Source: an uncultured bacterium | GTDB lineage: Bacteria; Bacillota; Clostridia; Lachnospirales; Anaerotignaceae | NCBI GenBank assembly: GCA_905214825.1 | Contig: CAJMNV010000038.1 | Coordinates: 1-14,554, forward strand | Direction: 5' to 3' | Length of the DNA stretch: 14,554 nucleotides | In this document: in pieces, positions 6,869 to 14,180 of the stretch | How the letters are laid out: each line of letters starts with the position of its first letter | Position numbering within the stretch: position 1 is the stretch's first letter | The notes under the pieces: model-generated | Seen by the model: the letters and a program-made list of their open reading frames with translations, nothing else | Told to the model about the DNA's origin: nothing | Database searches by the model: none | Program-made: the position numbers and the translations under genes

Positions 6869-8038
6869 TTAGCGATATGCTTCTTTGTAAATGGCAAGAC
6901 AATCATCAAAAGGCATATCCACAGGGTCTGCGGTAAACAATCCGCCCATGGTTTCGTATGCCATTTTTGCATACATTTCTAAATCACTTTGTTGTATGCC
7001 ATAGTCTGACATTTTCAAATCGTCTACATGACAAGCCACTTTCAAATCATGTAATGCTGTGACAAAGTCCATGGGTTTTTGTGCATCCGTTTTACCCAAT
7101 GCTTTTGCCATGTCAATGAGCCTTTGGTCGATAACACCACGTTTTGCCCAATAGGTGTAGTATGCTTCACAAAGCATAATCAAGCCAGCACCATGTTCCA
7201 ATTTTGGATTTTTGCCACTCAAAGGGTGTTCCATGGCGTGTTCAGAAGTACAACCGCCAATGCTTTCAGACATACCAGACAATGTGTTTGCCAATGCCAT
7301 ATCTTCTCTTGCTTGTTTATTTGTGCCATCATTGACAGCAGTGGCAAGACTTTTTCCAACCAATTCAATGGCTTTTAATGCATACATATCATTCAAAGGA
7401 TTTGTGCGGCGGTTGATATAACCTTCTGTGCTATGGAATAATGCATCAAATCCTTGATATGCAGTCAATTTTGCAGGAACAGAAACCATCAAATCAGGGT
7501 CAACAATGGAAAGTATGGGGAATGTGTCATCATAGCCAAAACCGATTTTTTCATCGGTTTGTTCGTTTGTGATAACTGCCCATGGGTCTGCCTCTGTACC
7601 TGTGCCTGCGGTGGTTGTGATGGCAATGATGGGAAGTGGTTTGTTTGGCACAGGTTTTCCGCCACCTGTACCACCACTGATATAATCCCATAATGTACCT
7701 TCGTTGTTTGCCATAACGGCAATGGATTTTGCGGAGTCTATGATAGAACCCCCACCCAAACCAATGACAAAATCACACTGTTCTGCTTTTGCAAGTGCGG
7801 CACCTTCCATGACGTGGCGTTCTATGGGGTTGGGTAGTATTTTGTCAAAAATGACATAATCCACATTTGCTTTTTTGAGCTGTTCTTCTAAGCGGGTAAG
7901 ATAGCCGAATTTTTTCACAGATGTACCACCAGAAATGACAATCAACGCTTTTTTACCCAATTCTTTTTGTTTGTGCAAGCGTTCCAGTTGCCCACTGCCG
8001 AATAATATTTTTGATGGAATGTAGTATTGAAATTTCAT
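6869..8038 (-). CDS. Iron-type alcohol dehydrogenase (butanol dehydrogenase-like)
   Basis: A 389-aa cytoplasmic NAD(P)H-dependent oxidoreductase of the group III (metal-dependent) alcohol dehydrogenase family, which interconverts aldehydes and alcohols in fermentation. The ATG at 8038 is preceded by an excellent AAAAGGAGGT. The N-terminal Rossmann-like part has GGGS (95-98) followed by D101, then TTTAGTGTEAD (141-151). The metal site is visible as D198-x3-H202, with H271 in SEHAMEHPLSG and H282 in LEHGAGL, and no key residue is missing. The length is usual for the family. The substrate cannot be told from sequence; butanol-type dehydrogenases are the closest style. It lies on the opposite strand from all the other genes here except its downstream partner, and interrupts the spoIIE to tilS order. 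Confidence 0.93.
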   Translation of the reverse strand: MKFQYYIPSKILFGSGQLERLHKQKELGKKALIVISGGTSVKKFGYLTRLEEQLKKANVDYVIFDKILPNPIERHVMEGAALAKAEQCDFVIGLGGGSIIDSAKSIAVMANNEGTLWDYISGGTGGGKPVPNKPLPIIAITTTAGTGTEADPWAVITNEQTDEKIGFGYDDTFPILSIVDPDLMVSVPAKLTAYQGFDALFHSTEGYINRRTNPLNDMYALKAIELVGKSLATAVNDGTNKQAREDMALANTLSGMSESIGGCTSEHAMEHPLSGKNPKLEHGAGLIMLCEAYYTYWAKRGVIDQRLIDMAKALGKTDAQKPMDFVTALHDLKVACHVDDLKMSDYGIQQSDLEMYAKMAYETMGGLFTADPVDMPFDDCLAIYKEAYR

Positions 8039-8068
8039 GATATTTTACCTCCTTTTTCTTTTGATGAT

Positions 8069-8097
8069 AGTATAGCACATTATGGGCAAAAAGAAAA
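8069..8097 (-). promoter_or_regulatory. Promoter for the alcohol dehydrogenase unit
   Basis: On the minus strand, TATACT (8074-8069) is preceded by TG plus one base, an extended -10. The -35 position 17 bp further upstream (8097-8092) reads TTTTCT, a weak match, so the extended -10 would carry most of the strength. It is divergent from the tilS promoter. Confidence 0.5.
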
Positions 8098-8100
8098 TCG

Positions 8101-8129
8101 TTGACGAAATGTTGTTTTTTGTGTAAAGT
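8101..8129 (+). promoter_or_regulatory. Promoter for tilS-hpt
   Basis: TTGACG (8101-8106) and TAAAGT (8124-8129) are 17 bp apart. The -35 matches the sigma-A consensus at five of six bases and the -10 at four of six. It lies about 30 bp before the tilS start, in the divergent region shared with the minus-strand alcohol dehydrogenase. Confidence 0.55.
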
Positions 8130-8161
8130 CTTTGGGAAAGATATAAAGGGTGGTGAAAGGT

Positions 8162-9541
8162 ATGTTGTTGGAACAGGTACGGCAGACTATCACGCAATAT
8201 GATATGTGCAAAAAAAACACAAAAATTGTGATAGGACTTTCGGGCGGGGCGGATTCTGTGGCTTTGGTGCATATATTATGGCGATTGCACAAACAATATG
8301 ATTTGCAGTTGGAAACGGTGCATATCCATCATGGGTTGCGTGGAAAAGAAGCAGATGCAGATGCCGCATTTGCAAAAGCATACAGCGAAAGTTTACAGAT
8401 ACCTTGTAGTATTGTGCGTTTTGATGCAGCAAAAACAGCAAAAGAACAAAAATGTACAGTCGAAGAGGCAGGCAGAAATTTTCGGTATCGAATATTTGCA
8501 AAACAAGCAGGCAAAACAGGTCGTATTGCTGTGGCACATCATGCCGATGACCAAGCAGAAACCATATTGATGCGGTTATGCAGGGGGACGGGGTTGAACG
8601 GTTTGACAGGTATGTTGCCAATCCGAAACAATATCATTCGTCCATTGTTGTTTTGCAGTCGCAAAGAAATTGAACAATATTGTCAACAACACGAACTTTC
8701 TTATCAACAAGACAGCACAAATTTTGAAACAGCATACACAAGAAATAAAATTCGTTTGCAAGTGATACCATTGTTGGAACAAGTGCATGGTGGCAGTGCC
8801 GCACATCTGGCAAAAACGGCAAATTTATTGGCAGAAGAAAATGACTTTATGAAACAAATGGCAAAACAGATGTATCAAAAAATCCGTATACAAAAAAAAG
8901 AAGTCTGTTTGCAAAAAGAACGGTTGCAAAATTTGCATAAGGCATTGCGACGACGAGTGTTGCGTTTGGCTGTGGAAGAAGCAGTGGGTAGTACCAAAAA
9001 TTTGACACAAACACATTTGGAAGCTATGGAGCATTTGGTCATGCAAAATAAAAACGGTTTTGTGCAAATTGTGGGCGGTTGGCAGTTTTATGCAGAATAT
9101 CAGCAGGTGTTTTTTTTCAAAGAACAAATTTTGCAAACACAATATCAATATGATTTGTATTTGGAACGCCAAATTTTTATAAAAGAGGCAGATATTTTGG
9201 TGGAATGTGGTGTCACAACAGAAAAAAACAGCGAATTTTGCGTCAACGACTGTACGAAGTTATTTGATTATGATAAAATAAAAAAAAGTTTATGTGTTCG
9301 CAATCGCAGAACAGGCGATTTGATACGACTGCATGGTGGTACAAAAAAGCTGAAAGCACTTTTCATAGATGAAAAAATACCAAAAGCCCAAAGAGATGTT
9401 ATCCCTTTGTTGGCTTGCGGAGAAGAAATTTTATGGATATATGGCGGACAAACATCAGTGGCTTTTGCAACTGATGAAACAACCAAAAAATATATATGGA
9501 TTCGTATAACGGAGGGAAAAAACCATGAAAGAAAGAATTGA
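8162..9541 (+). CDS. tilS: tRNA(Ile)-lysidine synthase
   Basis: TilS uses ATP to attach lysine to the wobble cytidine of the CAU anticodon of a minor isoleucine tRNA, changing both its codon reading and its charging from Met to Ile; it is essential in most bacteria. The PP-loop ATPase signature SGGADS is at residues 27-32 counted from ATG 8162, followed by VHIHHGLRG and AHHADDQAETILMRLCRGTGLNGL. The C-terminal domain contains CVRNRRTGDLIRL and the end pattern seen in TilS. In-frame GTG codons at 8150 and 8153 are possible starts; ATG 8162 is preferred because GGTGA stands five bases before it and the N-terminus then fits the family. Length is 459 aa. The stop overlaps the start of hpt by 17 bp, suggesting translational coupling. 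Confidence 0.95.
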   Translation: MLLEQVRQTITQYDMCKKNTKIVIGLSGGADSVALVHILWRLHKQYDLQLETVHIHHGLRGKEADADAAFAKAYSESLQIPCSIVRFDAAKTAKEQKCTVEEAGRNFRYRIFAKQAGKTGRIAVAHHADDQAETILMRLCRGTGLNGLTGMLPIRNNIIRPLLFCSRKEIEQYCQQHELSYQQDSTNFETAYTRNKIRLQVIPLLEQVHGGSAAHLAKTANLLAEENDFMKQMAKQMYQKIRIQKKEVCLQKERLQNLHKALRRRVLRLAVEEAVGSTKNLTQTHLEAMEHLVMQNKNGFVQIVGGWQFYAEYQQVFFFKEQILQTQYQYDLYLERQIFIKEADILVECGVTTEKNSEFCVNDCTKLFDYDKIKKSLCVRNRRTGDLIRLHGGTKKLKALFIDEKIPKAQRDVIPLLACGEEILWIYGGQTSVAFATDETTKKYIWIRITEGKNHERKN

Positions 9542-10052
9542 AGTCATGATTTCATCAGAAGCAATTTCCAAAAGATTGGAAGAAATTGCAGAACAAGTAC
9601 AAGCAGATTTTGCAGGAGAACAAGTGGAATTGGTTTGTGTACTCAAAGGCGGCGTTGTGACATTGGTGGAATTGGCAAAAAAATTGAAATTGCCTGTAAC
9701 ATTGAACTTTATGGACGTTTCCAGCTATGGTGACAAAACAGAAAGCAGTGGTCATATCAAAATATTGCGTGATTTGGATGAAGATATTACGGGAAAAAAT
9801 GTGCTGTTGGTGGAAGATATTATTGACAGTGGCAGAACGTTGAGCCATTTGCGTGAGTTGCTGTTACACAGAAATCCAAAAAATTTCAAAATTTGTACAT
9901 TGTTGGATAAACCAGAGCGTCGAGTGGTAGATGTGCCTGTGGATTATGTGGGATTTACCATACCAGATGCATTTGTAGTCGGATATGGTTTGGATTATGC
10001 ACAAAAATACAGAAATTTGGATTATGTGGGTGTGATTCATTTTGAAGACTAA
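9525..10052 (+). CDS. hpt: Hypoxanthine(-guanine) phosphoribosyltransferase
   Basis: A 175-aa purine salvage enzyme that makes IMP or GMP from hypoxanthine or guanine and PRPP. The ATG is preceded by GGAGGG at 9511-9516, which lies inside the end of tilS. Visible family elements are the PPi-binding KGG (41-43), the flexible-loop SSYGD (66-70), the PRPP motif VEDIIDSGRT (96-105) and the base-binding region FVVGYGLDYAQKYRNL (150-165). The length is normal. The order tilS-hpt-ftsH is an old Firmicute arrangement; here a strong terminator separates hpt from ftsH, so ftsH has its own promoter. Confidence 0.96.
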   Translation: MKERIEVMISSEAISKRLEEIAEQVQADFAGEQVELVCVLKGGVVTLVELAKKLKLPVTLNFMDVSSYGDKTESSGHIKILRDLDEDITGKNVLLVEDIIDSGRTLSHLRELLLHRNPKNFKICTLLDKPERRVVDVPVDYVGFTIPDAFVVGYGLDYAQKYRNLDYVGVIHFED

Positions 10053-10063
10053 AAAAGTATGTG

Positions 10064-10091
10064 GCGTTAGCAAAAAAGCTAACGCTTTTTT
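10064..10091 (+). terminator. Intrinsic terminator after hpt
   Basis: GCGTTAGC (10064-10071), loop AAAAAA and GCTAACGC (10078-10085) form a perfect 8-bp stem followed by TTTTTTA. It is the cleanest terminator in the window and ends the tilS-hpt transcript. Confidence 0.92.
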
Positions 10092-10144
10092 ATATTTTAT
10101 GCTAAAAATCGCTTTTTTTAACACTTTCTTTCTAAAAACCGCCG

Positions 10145-10173
10145 TTGCCTTTTTTATGAATATGTGATAGAAT
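10145..10173 (+). promoter_or_regulatory. Promoter for ftsH
   Basis: TTGCCT (10145-10150) is 17 bp from TAGAAT (10168-10173), with TG one base before the -10. It lies between the hpt terminator and ftsH and would give a leader of about 65 nt before the TTG start. Confidence 0.6.
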
Positions 10174-10245
10174 TGTAAATTGATATGCAGTTTGTGGACA
10201 TATCGAAAAAATTATTATTTTTTATAGAAAATAGGGGGGAAGCTC

Positions 10246-12207
10246 TTGAAAAAATATTGGCAATCAGCCGGATTATATGTGCTGATATTTGTGATTATTT
10301 TAGCCGCATTGGCATTTAGCGGAAAAGGGTTGATGCAACCAGAAAAAGAAGTAAAAGCATATACTTATGCAGATTTGTTGAAAGAGTTGGAAGAAGACAC
10401 TGTTGCAACATTGGAAGTTACCAGAAGCAAAGAAGTGGGTGACTATGCAACGGTTATGGCAATGCTGGATAATGGCAGTGTGATGAAAGTCAGTGTGCCA
10501 AGTATCGAAGCATTTATGCAAGATGTAAATCAAATGCCTGCACAAGGCAGTGACATTAAAATTATTGCCATAGACCCGCCAAAAGAAAGTATGCTCTCAG
10601 CCATATTGCCATCTTTGGTGATGATGATATTGATGGTGGTATTGTTTGTGGTGCTGTTTGGAAAAATGCAGGGCGGCGGCGGAAAAATGGCATCATTTGG
10701 AAAAAGCCGTGCAAAAATGAATGTTGATGACAAAAATAAAGTCACATTTGACAATGTCGCAGGTTGTGACGAAGAAAAAGCAGAATTGGAAGAATTGGTA
10801 CAATTTTTGAAAAACCCGCAAAAATTTACAGAATTGGGGGCAAGAATTCCAAAAGGTGTTTTGCTTGTGGGCCCTCCGGGCACAGGTAAAACGTTGCTTG
10901 CCAAAGCGGTTGCTGGTGAAGCAGGCGTGCCGTTTTTCTCCATATCTGGTTCTGATTTTGTGGAAATGTTTGTTGGTGTGGGGGCTTCCCGTGTGAGAGA
11001 TTTGTTTGAACAAGCAAAGAAAAATTCTCCGAGTATTGTATTCATCGATGAAATTGATGCCGTGGGTCGTCGCAGAGGTGCAGGCTTGGGCGGCGGTCAT
11101 GATGAAAGAGAACAAACGCTGAACCAGTTGCTTGTAGAAATGGACGGTTTTGGTATCAACGAAAGCGTGATTATCATTGCTGCAACAAACAGAGCTGATA
11201 TTTTAGACCCTGCGTTGTTAAGACCAGGGCGTTTTGACAGACAGGTATATGTTGGCAGACCTGACGTAAAAGGCAGAGAGGCAATATTACGTGTACATGC
11301 AAAAGGCAAACCATTAGACCAAGAAGTTGATTTGAAAGTGGTGGCACAAACAACCGCAGGTATGACAGGCGCAGATTTATCCAATTTGTTGAATGAGGCA
11401 GCATTGCTTTCTGCAAGAGATGGCAAAAAGACAATCACTATGGAGTTTATACAACGTGCTTTAATCAAAATAGGCGTTGGTACAGAGAAAAAGACAAGAG
11501 TGATTTCTGAAAAAGAGAAATATATTACAGCATACCATGAAAGTGGCCATGCAATATTGTTTGAAGTGTTAAGCGAATTAGATCCTGTACACAGCATATC
11601 CATTATTCCCACTGGTATGGCTGGCGGGTATACCATGCCTTTGCCCGGTGAAGACAAAATGTATATGACAAAATTGTATATGGAACAAGAAATTATCAGT
11701 TTGTTGGGGGGACGTGCCGCAGAGGCTTTGGTCATCAAAGATGTGACAACTGGTGCTTCTAATGATATTGAACGAGCAACGGCAATGGCAAGAGGTATGG
11801 TGACACAATATGGTATGAGTGATATATTGGGGCCAATACAGTTTGGTGAAGATAACAACGAAGTATTTATTGGTAGAGATTGGGGACATAGCCGCAATTA
11901 TGGTGAGGCTGTGGCAAGCACCATTGATGATGAAGTAAAACGCATTGTCATGGGAGCGTATAATGAATCATTGCGTTTGTTGCAGGAAAATATGGAAGTA
12001 CTGCATGCTTCTGCAAAAGTACTGGTAGAAAAAGAAAAAATTACCGGTGAAGAATTCCGTGAACTGTTTGATGAAAACAAAAGAGCAGAAATTTTGGGAT
12101 TGGCAGAAACGAGCGAAACAGAACAAGATAAACCTGTTACACTCAAAAAAGAAGAAACAATATCCGTAAATGCGGAAGAAAATAACACAACAGAAACACA
12201 ACCATAA
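10246..12207 (+). CDS. ftsH: ATP-dependent zinc metalloprotease FtsH
   Basis: A membrane-bound hexameric AAA+ protease that degrades misfolded membrane proteins and unstable regulators. The start is TTG at 10246, six bases after AGGGGGG. The 653-aa protein has a first membrane helix (about residues 9-25), an extracytoplasmic part to about 115, and a second membrane helix (about 118-138), followed by a Gly-rich linker. The AAA+ domain has Walker A GPPGTGKT (209-216), Walker B IVFIDEID (264-271), the pore loop around FVGVGASR and the second region of homology ending RPGRFDR (326-332). The protease zinc site is HESGH (431-435), with the third ligand likely D507 in TTGASNDIERAT. The last 35 residues are acidic and rich in Thr and Asn, a typical variable tail. 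It appears complete. Confidence 0.98.
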   Translation: MKKYWQSAGLYVLIFVIILAALAFSGKGLMQPEKEVKAYTYADLLKELEEDTVATLEVTRSKEVGDYATVMAMLDNGSVMKVSVPSIEAFMQDVNQMPAQGSDIKIIAIDPPKESMLSAILPSLVMMILMVVLFVVLFGKMQGGGGKMASFGKSRAKMNVDDKNKVTFDNVAGCDEEKAELEELVQFLKNPQKFTELGARIPKGVLLVGPPGTGKTLLAKAVAGEAGVPFFSISGSDFVEMFVGVGASRVRDLFEQAKKNSPSIVFIDEIDAVGRRRGAGLGGGHDEREQTLNQLLVEMDGFGINESVIIIAATNRADILDPALLRPGRFDRQVYVGRPDVKGREAILRVHAKGKPLDQEVDLKVVAQTTAGMTGADLSNLLNEAALLSARDGKKTITMEFIQRALIKIGVGTEKKTRVISEKEKYITAYHESGHAILFEVLSELDPVHSISIIPTGMAGGYTMPLPGEDKMYMTKLYMEQEIISLLGGRAAEALVIKDVTTGASNDIERATAMARGMVTQYGMSDILGPIQFGEDNNEVFIGRDWGHSRNYGEAVASTIDDEVKRIVMGAYNESLRLLQENMEVLHASAKVLVEKEKITGEEFRELFDENKRAEILGLAETSETEQDKPVTLKKEETISVNAEENNTTETQP

Positions 12208-12224
12208 GAAAGGGGAATTTATCT

Positions 12225-12626
12225 ATGGAATTTAACAACATTGTACCTGGTATGTCTTACGAAAGAGAATATATCGTAGAAGAAGGCGATACAGCAACAC
12301 ATTTTGGCAATGACAACGTACCTGTATTTGCATCTCCCAGATTACTTTCTTGGATAGAAGGTACTGCAATCGGCACAGTTGCCCCGTTTTTGCCAGAAGG
12401 TTGGGAAACAGTTGGCACAACATTCGATTTCAAACATTTGGCTGCAACACCTGTGGGTATGAAAGTGCGTGTGGTAACAGAAATCATAGAAGTGAATGGA
12501 AAACTGTTGACATTTAGCGTAAAAGCTTATGATGAAGTGGATAAAATTTGTGAAGGCACACATGGTCGTGCAATCATTGACCTGAAAAAATTCTTGGGTC
12601 GTGTCAATGAAAAAGGTAAAAAATAA
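12225..12626 (+). CDS. Hotdog-fold acyl-CoA thioesterase, FlK (fluoroacetyl-CoA thioesterase) family
   Basis: A small 133-aa soluble protein that most likely hydrolyses a short or medium acyl-CoA. It matches the pattern of the Streptomyces fluoroacetyl-CoA thioesterase FlK along its length: a conserved FASPRLLSWIEGTAIGTVAP helix (about 35-54), FKHLAATPVGMKV (69-81) and EGTHGRAIIDLKKF near the end. By position, the FlK catalytic Thr42/Glu50/His76 correspond here to Ser37, Glu45 and His71, so the nucleophile-site Thr is replaced by Ser. A fluoroacetate role is not implied; most relatives are in organisms that never meet it. It begins 17 bp after ftsH with AAAGGGG as ribosome binding site, so it is co-transcribed with ftsH. 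The natural substrate is unknown. Confidence 0.82.
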   Translation: MEFNNIVPGMSYEREYIVEEGDTATHFGNDNVPVFASPRLLSWIEGTAIGTVAPFLPEGWETVGTTFDFKHLAATPVGMKVRVVTEIIEVNGKLLTFSVKAYDEVDKICEGTHGRAIIDLKKFLGRVNEKGKK

Positions 12627-12683
12627 AAATGAAGTAACCAAAAAGACGGCAAAGTTTGGGGTATCTTCATAAGAAAACAATAG

Positions 12684-12721
12684 AGGAGAATACCTTGATT
12701 TTTCAAAGTATTCTCCTTTTT
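12684..12721 (+). terminator. Terminator-like hairpin between the thioesterase gene and birA
   Basis: AGGAGAATAC (12684-12693) pairs with GTATTCTCCT (12708-12717); beyond one C/A mismatch, TTGA (12695-12698) pairs with TCAA (12703-12706) around a TTTT loop. Five Ts follow the stem. It should end the ftsH-thioesterase transcript, but it lies only about 43 bp before birA and no clear birA promoter is seen after it. Its 3' part is identical over 22 nt to the terminator after spoIIE. Confidence 0.78.
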
Positions 12722-12763
12722 GAAATTGTGACGTTTTTTATTGAAAGGCGGGTAATCAAACAG

Positions 12764-13735
12764 ATGTATCGTATACTAGATATATTACAGCAGTCAGAGG
12801 ACTTTGTTTCGGGGCAGGAAATTGGCAATATGCTTTGTATTTCTCGTGCGGCTGTGTGGAAAGGCATTGAAAAATTAAGGCAAGAAGGGTATGAAATTGA
12901 AGCAGTGACAAATAAAGGCTATCGTTTGATACACCCAGAAACCATGTACAATAAAAGAGAATTGGAAGCAGGTATAAAAACAAAAAGAATGGGATACCCT
13001 GTGCATTTTTGGAAAGAAACAGACAGCACAAATAATCGTCTGCGGGAATTGGCATTTGATGGTGCAAAAGAAGGCACATTGGCAGTGGCAGAAGTGCAGA
13101 CGGCAGGTCGTGGCAGACGTGGAAAACCTTGGTGCTCTCCTGTGGGAACAGGCATATGGCTGAGTGTGTTGCTGCGTCCTTCCATTGCTCCTGCACAAGC
13201 CTCTGTGTTGACACTTTTGGGCGGCTTGGCAGTTTGCGAAGTATTGGAAAACATGACAGAATTAAAACCACAAATCAAATGGCCCAATGATATTTATATT
13301 GGGAATAAAAAAGCAGTTGGTATATTGACAGAAATGGATTGTGAATTGACAGAAGTGCATTTTGTGGTGATGGGGATTGGTATCAATGTGAATACAAAAG
13401 AATTTCCGGATGATTTGCAAGATATTGCAACATCATTATATTTGGAAAGTGGACAAACATACTCTCGTAAAAAATTGGTACAAAATATCATGGAAGTTTT
13501 GGAACGATATTATAATGCATTTGTGGAAGCAGGTACATTTGTGCCATTTTTGGAACAATATCGCAAAAAATGTATGACATTGGGAAAAGAAGTGACTGTA
13601 TTTTGCAAAGAGCCTTTTTCGGCAGCAGCATTGGATATTACAGAAGATGGGGAGCTGTTGGTCAGAAGGGCAGACAATGGTAAAAAAGAGGTTGTGTATG
13701 CAGGAGAAGTATCTATTCGAGGAGTGATAAAATAA
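12764..13735 (+). CDS. birA: Biotin-protein ligase with N-terminal DNA-binding domain (BirA)
   Basis: BirA activates biotin with ATP and attaches it to the biotin carrier domains of carboxylases; the N-terminal domain makes it a likely transcription repressor as well. The ATG at 12764 is preferred, with GAAAGGCGGG upstream; the frame stays open to 12656 but that extension crosses the hairpin. The 323-aa protein has a winged helix-turn-helix at about 1-60 (SGQEIGNMLCISRAAVWKGIEKL), the biotinoyl-AMP loop GRGRRGKPW (115-123), KWPND (172-176) with a catalytic-type Lys following in NKKAVGILTEM, and a C-terminal SH3-like domain from about 270. This is a bifunctional class II architecture. The next gene starts on the base after its stop codon. 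Confidence 0.96.
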   Translation: MYRILDILQQSEDFVSGQEIGNMLCISRAAVWKGIEKLRQEGYEIEAVTNKGYRLIHPETMYNKRELEAGIKTKRMGYPVHFWKETDSTNNRLRELAFDGAKEGTLAVAEVQTAGRGRRGKPWCSPVGTGIWLSVLLRPSIAPAQASVLTLLGGLAVCEVLENMTELKPQIKWPNDIYIGNKKAVGILTEMDCELTEVHFVVMGIGINVNTKEFPDDLQDIATSLYLESGQTYSRKKLVQNIMEVLERYYNAFVEAGTFVPFLEQYRKKCMTLGKEVTVFCKEPFSAAALDITEDGELLVRRADNGKKEVVYAGEVSIRGVIK

Positions 13736-14110
13736 ATGGAAAAAATAGTGTTGGCAGCAGCAAGTTATACAGAACAAAAGTATTTTTTGGAAAAGGAATT
13801 TGCATCATTGCCAGAAAGTAACAAAGAAGAAGTGCGTGCCAGTTGTGTGGTATTGGCACAAAAATTGGGTTGTACATTTTTGATGGGTTTTACAGAAGAT
13901 GGTACATTGTATTTTGAAACCATCAAAAGAGAAGATGACTTCGATTTTGATGATATTGGGGCAGAATTGGAAATAAAACGCTTGCAAAGAGAACAAAAAG
14001 AACTTTTGAAAGCGTTGGAATTGTGGTATGCAATATATTTTACAGAAGAAGGCGAAAAAGTCAAAGCAGAATTGCTCAAGCAGGCAGAAGAAAATCAAAT
14101 GATGTCATAA
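13736..14110 (+). CDS. Small conserved protein, DUF6145-like
   Basis: A 124-aa acidic protein with no signal peptide or membrane helix. It starts directly after the birA TAA, with CGAGGAGTG at the end of birA serving as ribosome binding site, so the two genes are translationally coupled. I recall similar proteins from Lachnospiraceae, placed as DUF6145, with the pattern ...EQKYFLEKEFASLP near the start, MGFTEDGTLYFET in the middle and a helical IKRLQREQKELLKALELWY towards the end (about residues 80-98). The first half looks alpha/beta and the last third forms one long helix that could be a coiled coil. Function is unknown; the link with birA suggests nothing specific beyond co-expression. The family assignment is from memory and only moderately secure. 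Confidence 0.8.
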   Translation: MEKIVLAAASYTEQKYFLEKEFASLPESNKEEVRASCVVLAQKLGCTFLMGFTEDGTLYFETIKREDDFDFDDIGAELEIKRLQREQKELLKALELWYAIYFTEEGEKVKAELLKQAEENQMMS

Positions 14111-14147
14111 CTTTGTATAAAAAATAACAAAAAAATACAAAAAAATA

Positions 14148-14175
14148 TTGTAATCTATGGATTTGCTGTTATAAT
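14148..14175 (+). promoter_or_regulatory. Promoter for the ECF transporter gene
   Basis: TTGTAA (14148-14153) and a perfect TATAAT (14170-14175) are 16 bp apart, with TG one base before the -10. The upstream 14118-14147 is very A-rich and may act as an UP element. Transcription would begin near 14182, just where the structured leader starts. Confidence 0.75.
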
Positions 14176-14180
14176 ATAGG

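Noticed and set aside
11097..11897. A 266-codon open frame on the minus strand
   Set aside because: It lies wholly opposite ftsH, whose protein is conserved throughout; the antisense translation shows no family pattern and no ribosome binding site. It results from codon bias in ftsH.
12225..12626. Fluoroacetate resistance function
   Set aside because: Family resemblance to FlK is clear, but no other organofluorine gene is present and the family is broad; only a general acyl-CoA thioesterase call is supported.
12656..12763. A longer N-terminus for BirA
   Set aside because: The extension crosses the terminator-like hairpin and does not resemble BirA sequence; the winged helix begins right after ATG 12764.
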